Source: UBA5336 sp039198685
GTDB lineage: Bacteria; Pseudomonadota; Alphaproteobacteria; Caulobacterales; Hyphomonadaceae
Assembly: GCA_039198685.1 (NCBI GenBank)
Contig: JBCCTK010000033.1
Location: forward strand, 1 to 24,026
Reading direction: 5' to 3'
DNA: 24,026 nucleotides
A program made the translations under genes and the position numbers. How positions within the stretch are numbered: position 1 is the first letter of the stretch; each line of letters begins with the position of its first letter. Shown piece by piece: positions 7,797 through 13,813 of this stretch. The notes below the pieces were generated by a model. It searched no databases, was not told the origin of the DNA, and saw only the letters and a program-made list of their open reading frames with translations.

Positions 7797-7959
7797 GGGG
7801 ATCCTTCCTTTCAAGACAGGTCCTTGGCAATTTTTTCGGCGCCTGATCATCAGCACACCTGACTTACCGCTGTCTGATTGGTAGGTGGGAAGCGCCCGGT
7901 CGAGGTTCAAGCCAGCAGAGCAGATTGGCGATCAAGCCTGAACGCGACCGCTTTGTTGG

Positions 7960-7974
7960 AAGGGTACAACCCTT
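7960..7974. promoter_or_regulatory. Palindrome AAGGGT-ACA-ACCCTT
   Basis: A perfect 6-3-6 inverted repeat in the roughly 300-bp region upstream of the DUF1150 gene and downstream of the GST gene. It may be an operator for the DUF1150 promoter, or a hairpin in the 3' region of the GST transcript; the sequence does not decide. The rest of 7797-8092 shows no gene. Confidence 0.3.
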
Positions 7975-8092
7975 TCATGCGTGGCAAGTATATCCTGTGG
8001 AATTAGGGGCCATGCCTCAAAGAGATCAGAGGTCTTGCTTGTCCGCTAGGGCCTCGTTGAAAGTGCCTGTCGCCGTCGCGCTGTGAGCGCCT

Positions 8093-8704
8093 TCATGACA
8101 TCGTAATCGCGGTTTGAAATGCGGGGCGCCCTGCCACGCGTTTCACATAGGCACTCAGATTCGTCATGTCTTCACTGACCGCTCCAACACGATTGGCCAT
8201 GAAGCAAGCGTGACCCAACATTATGTCAGCGCCGGAAAACGCACCGATAAGATACGCCTTGTCGGCCAGGGTCTCATTGACCGGTCCAAGCGCTTTCGCC
8301 AGTAGGCGTTGGGCCTGACCGAGTACGGTTGCATCCCGGCGATCTTCCGGAAGCAGGATCGTCTGAACAACAATCGTGTTGATCGGCGGCATCACCATAC
8401 CTTCGCAATAGTGGAACCATTGGAGATAGTCCGGGAAGCGCGGATCATTGATCGCGGGTTTCAAGCCTCCGTTCTTATGGCGTTCAAGCACATACTCCAC
8501 GATCGCGCCGGATTCGAAGAGGGATACCTCTCCATCGTCCAGCACGGGTACGCGGCCAAGCGGGTGACGTTTGCGATGTTCGTCCGATTTCAGGTCCTTC
8601 GGGTGAAAGGCCATTTTGTTGATTTCATAGGGGAGCTGGAGTTCTTCCAAAAGCCAAACAATACGGCCTGCGCGTGAATCCGGTGCGAAGTGTAATTTGA
8701 GCAA
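8093..8704 (-). CDS. Glutathione S-transferase family protein
   Basis: A 203-residue cytosolic GST-like protein. The N-terminal thioredoxin-fold domain begins MLKLHFAPDSRAGRIVWLLE and contains HPLGRVPVLDDGEVSLFESG, with the cis-proline in RVPVL and the glutathione-binding E-S pair in LFESGAIVEYVLER. The helical C-terminal domain includes YLIGAFSGADIMLGH (N-capping box region). The SRAGRIVWLLEEL context suggests a serine as the glutathione-activating residue, as in beta/nu-like bacterial GSTs, but the substrate is not predictable. The start is a TTG with AAGGA upstream; no ATG is placed better. The next upstream gene, on the same strand, is another glutathione-type enzyme 44 bp away, probably co-transcribed. 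Confidence 0.88.
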   Translation of the reverse strand: MLKLHFAPDSRAGRIVWLLEELQLPYEINKMAFHPKDLKSDEHRKRHPLGRVPVLDDGEVSLFESGAIVEYVLERHKNGGLKPAINDPRFPDYLQWFHYCEGMVMPPINTIVVQTILLPEDRRDATVLGQAQRLLAKALGPVNETLADKAYLIGAFSGADIMLGHACFMANRVGAVSEDMTNLSAYVKRVAGRPAFQTAITMS

Positions 8705-8748
8705 TGTCTGTCTTCCTTGTTTCGCCTAAGGTGTTTTGAACGGTGCTA

Positions 8749-9390
8749 TCAGCGCTTTGGCACGCCGACTTTTTCCAGACGCCAACGCAGTGTGTCGACC
8801 CTGTCTTGTCCGAAAAACGGCTCGCCCTCGAAAACCATTGTGGGAACACCCCAATGACCCGCAGCTTCCAGCGCGTCCTGGTTGGCTTTGATATCCTTGA
8901 TGGGATCATAGGTGGCGATTGCGGCTTCCATTTCGGCAAGATCGAGGCCTGCCTTCGCCACCGCTCCAGCCAGCCTGTCGCCTTGGTCCCAGCCTGGTTC
9001 TCCACCCCAGATCAGGTGCGAGACGTGATAGGCAAGATCGAGGCCCTTCTTCCGCCGAGCCGCCTCGATCCCGAGACCGGTTAGGCGATAGATGTAGGGC
9101 TGATCATCGGCGACCTCGAACGTTGACATGTTCTGGACAATCGGATCTGGAGAGGGAGGCCCTAATTTCATCCCCAGGTACTCTGCCCGCCGGTACATGT
9201 CGGTCATGATATAGAGTACCCGCTTCCTGTCCCCCGTAAACAGCGTGTCTTTGGTTCGCACGGCGATCGGCAAGACCGGGCGCAGGCGCACGTCAACGTC
9301 AAAATCCTCTCTTATTCGCAAGAGATCAGGCGTGGCGAGGTAAGAGTAGGGGCTTCGGAAAGACCAGAAAACGTCGATGGAATGGGCCAT
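8749..9390 (-). CDS. 2-hydroxychromene-2-carboxylate isomerase / kappa-class GST-like (DsbA-fold) protein
   Basis: A 213-residue DsbA-like thioredoxin-fold enzyme. The N-terminus IDVFWSFRSPYSYLATPDLL is the family active-site region, with serine (S13) replacing the DsbA CxxC. The C-terminal signature GHWGVPTMVFEGEPFFGQDR contains the conserved cis-proline (GVP, 181-183). Family members isomerise 2-hydroxychromene-2-carboxylate in naphthalene breakdown with glutathione as cofactor, but many are general glutathione-dependent enzymes. No aromatic-degradation genes are nearby, so the substrate is unknown. GGAG seven bases before the ATG supports the start. It probably forms an operon with the downstream GST. 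Confidence 0.87.
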   Translation of the reverse strand: MAHSIDVFWSFRSPYSYLATPDLLRIREDFDVDVRLRPVLPIAVRTKDTLFTGDRKRVLYIMTDMYRRAEYLGMKLGPPSPDPIVQNMSTFEVADDQPYIYRLTGLGIEAARRKKGLDLAYHVSHLIWGGEPGWDQGDRLAGAVAKAGLDLAEMEAAIATYDPIKDIKANQDALEAAGHWGVPTMVFEGEPFFGQDRVDTLRWRLEKVGVPKR

Positions 9391-9894
9391 GGTGATGCTC
9401 CGATAGTTGCTGATTGATCGGGAATGCTGTCCGCGAGACGGCCTGTATTTCGGTGGGGCTGGGTCTCATCTTGGTGATACGAGCTTGTTCCTCGATACGG
9501 GGTGCCGTGCGTGTTGTTGGGACCAGCAGGTTTGATACCTTCGCGCGGTGGTGAATTCTGTCGCCGAGTCGGGTCTCGATCGGGGCGGCCCATATTCGCT
9601 CAGAAGGTGGCCGTTGCCTTCAAGCCAGAGGCTAGGGGCCTCGTGAGAAGCTGCGTGTCCTTCGCCTGGGTTTGCTGCATGCAAGGCGATCTCCTCTCCA
9701 ATATTCTGCAGCCTGTGGCGCCGCGTTTTTTTATCCTTGGCGCTTTGAAAGCATCGACGCGCTCAGAACACAAAGAATTTTGGATTAAGCGTCAGAGTGC
9801 AGATCCTATAAAATGGCGCCGCACGCACCATAATCAGTGCTCTGTTCCTCTGTGAATTTGCTCTCGCGCGTGGCCCGCTTGCTTGATGACGGGC
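9391..9894. other. Long intergenic stretch, no recognisable gene
   Basis: About 500 bp between the isomerase start and the AT-rich island. Several short open frames cross it (for example 9502-9855 on the + strand and 9466-9684 on the - strand). None has a convincing ribosome site, recognisable motif or normal amino-acid composition, so I do not call them. It may hold the promoter of the leftward isomerase/GST pair and decayed sequence at the edge of the accessory region. Confidence 0.6.
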
Positions 9895-10015
9895 TTTCCT
9901 TTAACAGGACTAATCAATCGGGAATCAATAAAATATCAATATAGAAACGCAATATACATTCATTGATAGTCTTTATTATTTGCGATCAATAAATATTATT
10001 GAATAATGAGGTAAT
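9895..10015. promoter_or_regulatory. AT-rich island with phased ATCAAT repeats
   Basis: Base composition drops sharply to AT-rich. The hexamer ATCAAT occurs at 9913-9918, 9924-9929 and 9935-9940, exactly 11 bp apart and so on the same face of the helix, and again at 9985-9990; the inverted form ATTGAT is at 9962-9967. The island lies between the housekeeping block and the glycan locus, just after the stop codon of the small leftward gene at 10016. Binding by an AT-preferring nucleoid protein or a dedicated regulator is an inference. Confidence 0.55.
9986..10002. repeat. 17-bp palindrome TCAATAA-ATA-TTATTGA
   Basis: A perfect 7-3-7 inverted repeat inside the AT-rich island, incorporating the fourth ATCAAT copy. 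It lies 14 bp past the stop codon of the leftward gene at 10016-10369. It is too AT-rich for a strong intrinsic terminator stem, so an operator or protein-binding site is as likely. A second overlapping repeat, ATTATT-G-AATAAT, covers 9995-10007. Confidence 0.45.
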
Positions 10016-10369
10016 TTAGTAAATAGCTTTCTTGTGAAATCCATTGGTTCCGTTTGCTGTGCTTGCTACCGGGTTCTGGGTGGGCCTATTTGCTTCATGG
10101 TGAAGCTCGAGGATTGTAATGGCTTGATCGAGAATTTTTCTTTGAACTTCGACAACTTCACGAAGATCGGCGATCTCCCGTTCCTGGGAATCCAGCCTTG
10201 ATTTCGCCGATGCGGTCGCTCTTTGCAGCATGTCCATTCTATCAACCGATGTTGGCCCGGCTATACCAAAGAGCCTCTTGGTCAGTCGAATTGGAAGCGC
10301 AATGAAGAAGCCTATGACGGGGATCGTTATGAGCTTTGAATAGAGCACTTTCAGCGCATGGATCATCAT
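10016..10369 (-). CDS. Small membrane-anchored coiled-coil protein, unknown function
   Basis: A 117-residue protein I do not recognise. The N-terminus (residues 1-30) contains a hydrophobic stretch, SKLITIPVIGFFIALPI, followed by basic RLTKRLFG, which could be a membrane anchor or re-entrant helix with the positive side inward. Residues 45-95 (MLQRATASAKSRLDSQEREI onward) have heptad-like spacing typical of a coiled coil. The C-terminus is polar. GGAG four bases from the ATG at 10369 (seven from a second ATG at 10366) supports real translation, although composition is less biased than in its neighbours. It is surrounded by regulatory-looking DNA on both sides. A scaffold or accessory role in the glycan locus is a guess from context only. 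Confidence 0.6.
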   Translation of the reverse strand: MMIHALKVLYSKLITIPVIGFFIALPIRLTKRLFGIAGPTSVDRMDMLQRATASAKSRLDSQEREIADLREVVEVQRKILDQAITILELHHEANRPTQNPVASTANGTNGFHKKAIY

Positions 10370-10413
10370 TCAACTCCACAAGGGTCTGACCGTTCTATGT
10401 GCTTGCCACCGTA

Positions 10414-10440
10414 TAATCAATCGGTTGGGGCGCGCCCAAC
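10414..10440. promoter_or_regulatory. TAATCAATCGG motif plus GTTGGG-N5-CCCAAC palindrome
   Basis: TAATCAATCGG at 10414-10424 is an exact 11-base copy of 9911-9921 on the other side of the small gene. Its last base starts a perfect inverted repeat, GTTGGG-GCGCG-CCCAAC (10424-10440). The site is 45 bp upstream of the leftward small gene and about 140 bp upstream of the rightward DUF2793 gene, so it could serve either promoter. No regulator gene is nearby to test the idea. Confidence 0.4.
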
Positions 10441-10581
10441 TGTAGTTTGCGTTCGGTACAACCTGCGCTGTCTCCAACAGAATTCTCGCAGATTGCTCCG
10501 TCCGCGCTGCACGTCATGGAAGCTCTATCCGACTGCGAACTGCGTTGCGTGATCCTCGTGGTGATCAGAGGAGAGAAAGCC

Positions 10582-11835
10582 ATGCCGACGACTGCCAATT
10601 TGCAGCTGCCCTATCTGACCTCGCACCAGTCCCAGAAACATGTGACGCTGAACGAGTCGTTGCGCATGCTGGATGTCTTGGTCCAGACAGCCGTTGTGAC
10701 CGCTGAGGCGAATACGCCGCCTGGCAGCCCCGCCGATGGCGCCTGCTTCCTTGTCGGCCTGTCTCCCTCAGGCGATTGGGCGGAACAGTCCGGCGCCCTT
10801 GCAACATTTGTGGATGGAGGGTGGCGCTTTTTCCAACCCCTTGAAGGCTGGCGCTTTTGGGATCTGGCTTCCCAGACGCTGAAGGTATTCAGTGCGGGCA
10901 CATGGGTGGATGCCATAACGGCAGGCGGGCAGCTGGGCATCGGCGCGAGCCCGGACGACACCAACCGTTTGGCATTGTCTTCACCGGCCAGTCTTTTCAA
11001 CCATGCGGGTGCGGGTCACCAACTGAAGCTGAACAAAGCGGCCAGCACCGACACTGTGAGCCTCCTGTTTCAGCAAGCCTTCTCTGGAAGGGCCGAATTT
11101 GGCCTGACGGGTGACGAGCATTTTAGAATAAAAATGAGCCCTGATGGGAGTGCATGGGACACGGCGTTCTACATTCAGAATGAGGCTGGCGACCACCATG
11201 GCTATGTCGGAGTCGGTACGAGCACACCCGAAGGCCCTCTCCACGTATCCTCTTCGGACGCGCGAATCGTATTGGAAGATCTGACCGGGACAGGCGATCC
11301 AGACGCAGGCTGGGAAGTCATTTCCCGGTTCGATCCTGTCACACTCGGGTCGAACTTGCGTTTTCGCAGCCGAGGCGCCGGGTTTGGGTCAGCCGGGGTC
11401 GCGATAGATATCGAAAAAGACGCGACCGGAACCGGGCGGATCGGCCTTTTTCAGTATTCAGCCCCAGACGCTATTCTCGCTTTGGGCACAAACCTCTCTG
11501 CTTCCGGGTCTGACGGTGTCCGGTTCACTTTCAACAACACCTCATCGTCTGGAACGGCCGTATTCAACGCCGCATATACAAACGCGTCCGACCCGAACGC
11601 ACGCACGTCGAGCAAGCAAGTGGCATTTGCAGCCACGAACAACACCGACACAGTGTTTTCAGTTGATATGGGCGGCACTTTAAGCCTTGGGGGACACATC
11701 CAAATGAACCCGGTGACCGCCTCCGAATTGCCCGGTGCTTCCACGGTCCCAAACGCAATCTTTTTGTTGGATACCGGCGGTGGTGGACGCGCCATCGCAA
11801 TCAGCAATGGCGCGGACTGGACCACGATAAGCTAG
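10582..11835 (+). CDS. DUF2793 domain protein with tail-fibre-like C-terminal region
   Basis: A 417-residue protein. Residues 5-110 match the DUF2793 pattern: LQLPYLTSHQSQKHVTLNES (compare LGLPYLAAAQAQKHVTxNEA), PGSPADGACFLVG, DWAEQSGALATFVDGGWRFF and EGWRFWDLASQTLKVFSAGTW. This domain is typical of phage and prophage tail proteins of alphaproteobacteria. The rest is rich in G, S, T and N and beta-strand-like, with GVGTSTPEGPLHVSSSDARI, a motif common in phage fibres and self-assembling adhesins (VGIGTxxPxxxLHV). No signal peptide or membrane segment is visible, so export is unexplained. GAGGAG eight bases before the ATG supports the start; the longer open frame upstream is rejected. No other phage gene is near. 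It converges on the next gene with 6 bp between stops. Confidence 0.75.
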   Translation: MPTTANLQLPYLTSHQSQKHVTLNESLRMLDVLVQTAVVTAEANTPPGSPADGACFLVGLSPSGDWAEQSGALATFVDGGWRFFQPLEGWRFWDLASQTLKVFSAGTWVDAITAGGQLGIGASPDDTNRLALSSPASLFNHAGAGHQLKLNKAASTDTVSLLFQQAFSGRAEFGLTGDEHFRIKMSPDGSAWDTAFYIQNEAGDHHGYVGVGTSTPEGPLHVSSSDARIVLEDLTGTGDPDAGWEVISRFDPVTLGSNLRFRSRGAGFGSAGVAIDIEKDATGTGRIGLFQYSAPDAILALGTNLSASGSDGVRFTFNNTSSSGTAVFNAAYTNASDPNARTSSKQVAFAATNNTDTVFSVDMGGTLSLGGHIQMNPVTASELPGASTVPNAIFLLDTGGGGRAIAISNGADWTTIS

Positions 11836-11851
11836 GACCCTTTATCGGGTC
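11836..11851. terminator. Small hairpin between convergent genes
   Basis: GACCC-TTTATC-GGGTC (11837-11851) can form a 5-bp stem exactly between the DUF2793 stop and the last codons of the convergent gene; it overlaps the latter's stop. No T-run follows on either strand, so it is a weak termination candidate at best. Confidence 0.25.
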
Positions 11852-13812
11852 AGTGCCGCTACGCCGTCCCTGATCTGCTGCTCTGTATCGCGATAATAGC
11901 CGCGATACAGTTGCATCAGCTCCGCTTGGGATGCCAAGGCATCCCGCGCTTTCTCTGCAATTTCGCCGGGTGACATGGGCTTCATGACGATCAATCGACG
12001 CGAAAGCTCTTCATGGTCGCGGAACAGATGACTTGCCGGGCCCACCAGGCAAGGGACACCGAGGGAGAAACTTTCAAGCGGCAGCATGGGCGAACACTCC
12101 GAAAGCGTCACATAGAAGGTCAGCCCCGTCTCGCGCATCTCCTTGTGAAGCTGCTCCCTTGGCAATGGGTCGGCCCAAATCTGCCTGAACGGTGTTCTCG
12201 CGTCCGCAACCAGGCGACGCGCCGACCCATCAAGCCCCGAAGCCTTCAGGGCCACTCCATCCAACATCGTCGTGGCGACGATCGAGGCATGGGGCATTTT
12301 ACGGTATTGCGTTGAGCCCGACAGCCAAATCCCAACGCAGTCCTGGACGGTCGATGCCTGAACCCCGTCAACGTCGAATGGGACCATATTCGGGATGAAA
12401 ACCGCATCCAGTCCGATCGCCTGGAACCAGTCTTCCATACCTGCCTTCACCACGGCGATACGTGTAATAATCCCATCCTTTGCCGCGCGGATCCAATGCC
12501 TCAAAAGCTGCCAGTCATGGGCCTCGCCCATCTGCAGGTAATTTGAGTGCCACAAAAGGTCGAAACGCGTGTCCGGCGCCACCTTACGCACCTTGTGAAT
12601 GATATCCAGGTTGAACGTATCGCCGCCAGAGATCACAAAATGACGAATGCCCGATGCCAAAAGCATGTCCGCATAGAAGCTGGTATCAACATCGGTAATG
12701 TCGTCGGGATGTCCCGTCTCAAGATGAGGAATGGGGAGCGCTTGGGGCAGAAGCGTTTCGGTTGAAAGCGCCACGCCCTTCCAGCGTGGAACAAAAAGAC
12801 CCGTCGGCAAGCTGGGGTCCATGTGCTGAAGTCGGTTTTCGTAGAACCGCGTCTTTGCGTCCCGTGATGACGATGCCGCATCCTTCATAAAATGAGGAAC
12901 ACTTTGCGTACCGGCCGTCTCGCCCAACGCAACATCCATTGACTTCAGGCTGCCCAATGGGACTTCCAAGACCTCATTCCCATCGCAGTAGAGGTCGAAG
13001 ACCATGCTTTGATCGCCAAAGGTGATCTCAACCAAGCCACTCCAGGCATGTCTCAGCAGAAACAGGCTGCCATGCTCGTCGCATCGTAGAAAGGCCTCGC
13101 CTGACGACGCCTTCATCGTTTGCGGCCAGACCCTCTCGGCTATTGAGATGTCATAGTCTGAAATCCAGTCGAACTGCTTCGCAAGGCGTCCCAAGTCTGC
13201 CTGGATGCCGTACCCCAGGGGCTGGATCTCCAAGATGCAGACTTCGGTCCCGAGAGATTTTGGGTTGCTCTCGCCCAGCGCCCTGATGCGGAGCATGTTC
13301 TCATTAACGGGGTCCTTGACCTCGACCGGCATGGCCGTGGTTGGAGCATCCTTGAGGAAAGCGGCTTGCTCAACAAGGGCGACATCAAGCTTCTCTATCG
13401 CCTGTGTGGCAATACTCCAGACCACCAGCTCTGTTTCCGGAGAATACAGGTCCAGCTCGTAGGCCCTGTCATTGATCGTGATATTTGCAATACCGCTCCA
13501 GGGGTGACGCAGTAAGAGCAACTCGCTTTTTTCACTCGGCGGCCAGAGCACGACCTGGCCATGGGTGCCACGCAGACCAAGGGAAAATGTTGGATAGCCC
13601 GGGCCGCCATCAACATCACGAGTGACGGTCCAACCCTCCGTCATCTCAACGGTGGAAAGCGATGTCTGGCTGCCTGAATCGCGGTCCAGTACACCCAGAA
13701 GAAAGACCTCCGAGCCATCGGAAAACTCGTTGTGACGACCGGTCGCAATGAGCGTAATCGAGCCGAAATCCCCGCCGTCCGTTTCAGTATTGTCCATTTC
13801 GGTCGTTTGCAT
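11842..13812 (-). CDS. Glycosyltransferase-like protein with two N-terminal copies of a repeated beta-rich module
   Basis: 656 residues. Residues about 18-146 and 173-296 are two copies of one module, recognisable by LLLLRHPWSGIANITINDRA / LFLLRHAWSGLVEITFGDQS followed by ELDLYSPETE / VFDLYCDGNE and KLDVAL / SMDVAL. I know no family for it. The C-terminal part (about 345-650) looks like a GT-B enzyme: FDLLWHSNY, VFIPNMVPFD, GIWLSGSTQY, then SECSPMLPLESFSLGVPCLV. That last motif has the EX7E pair (E572, E580) and glycine-proline of GT1/GT4 donor-binding domains. The start at 13812 is one base after the upstream stop, with GAGGGGG placed correctly; the frame extends 10 codons further upstream but overlaps that gene. 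No signal peptide, so probably cytoplasmic. Sugar and acceptor are unknown. Confidence 0.72.
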   Translation of the reverse strand: MQTTEMDNTETDGGDFGSITLIATGRHNEFSDGSEVFLLGVLDRDSGSQTSLSTVEMTEGWTVTRDVDGGPGYPTFSLGLRGTHGQVVLWPPSEKSELLLLRHPWSGIANITINDRAYELDLYSPETELVVWSIATQAIEKLDVALVEQAAFLKDAPTTAMPVEVKDPVNENMLRIRALGESNPKSLGTEVCILEIQPLGYGIQADLGRLAKQFDWISDYDISIAERVWPQTMKASSGEAFLRCDEHGSLFLLRHAWSGLVEITFGDQSMVFDLYCDGNEVLEVPLGSLKSMDVALGETAGTQSVPHFMKDAASSSRDAKTRFYENRLQHMDPSLPTGLFVPRWKGVALSTETLLPQALPIPHLETGHPDDITDVDTSFYADMLLASGIRHFVISGGDTFNLDIIHKVRKVAPDTRFDLLWHSNYLQMGEAHDWQLLRHWIRAAKDGIITRIAVVKAGMEDWFQAIGLDAVFIPNMVPFDVDGVQASTVQDCVGIWLSGSTQYRKMPHASIVATTMLDGVALKASGLDGSARRLVADARTPFRQIWADPLPREQLHKEMRETGLTFYVTLSECSPMLPLESFSLGVPCLVGPASHLFRDHEELSRRLIVMKPMSPGEIAEKARDALASQAELMQLYRGYYRDTEQQIRDGVAALTR

Positions 13813-13813
13813 C

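Noticed and set aside
7806..7817. CTTGAAA resembling a heat-shock (RpoH) -35 element before the DUF1150 gene
   Set aside because: It is only about 15 bp from the start codon and overlaps the ribosome-binding site, leaving no room for a -10 element and transcript start upstream of the gene.
9502..9855. 117-residue open frame in the large intergenic stretch
   Set aside because: No ribosome site, no recognisable motif, compositional pattern unlike a real protein; overlapping frames on the other strand look equally random.
10447..10581. Upstream extension of the DUF2793 gene by 45 residues
   Set aside because: The added residues lack DUF2793 similarity and the good ribosome site serves the ATG at 10582.
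10582..11835. A prophage or mobile element marked by the DUF2793 protein
   Set aside because: No integrase, terminase, capsid, portal or att-like repeats are visible anywhere in the window.
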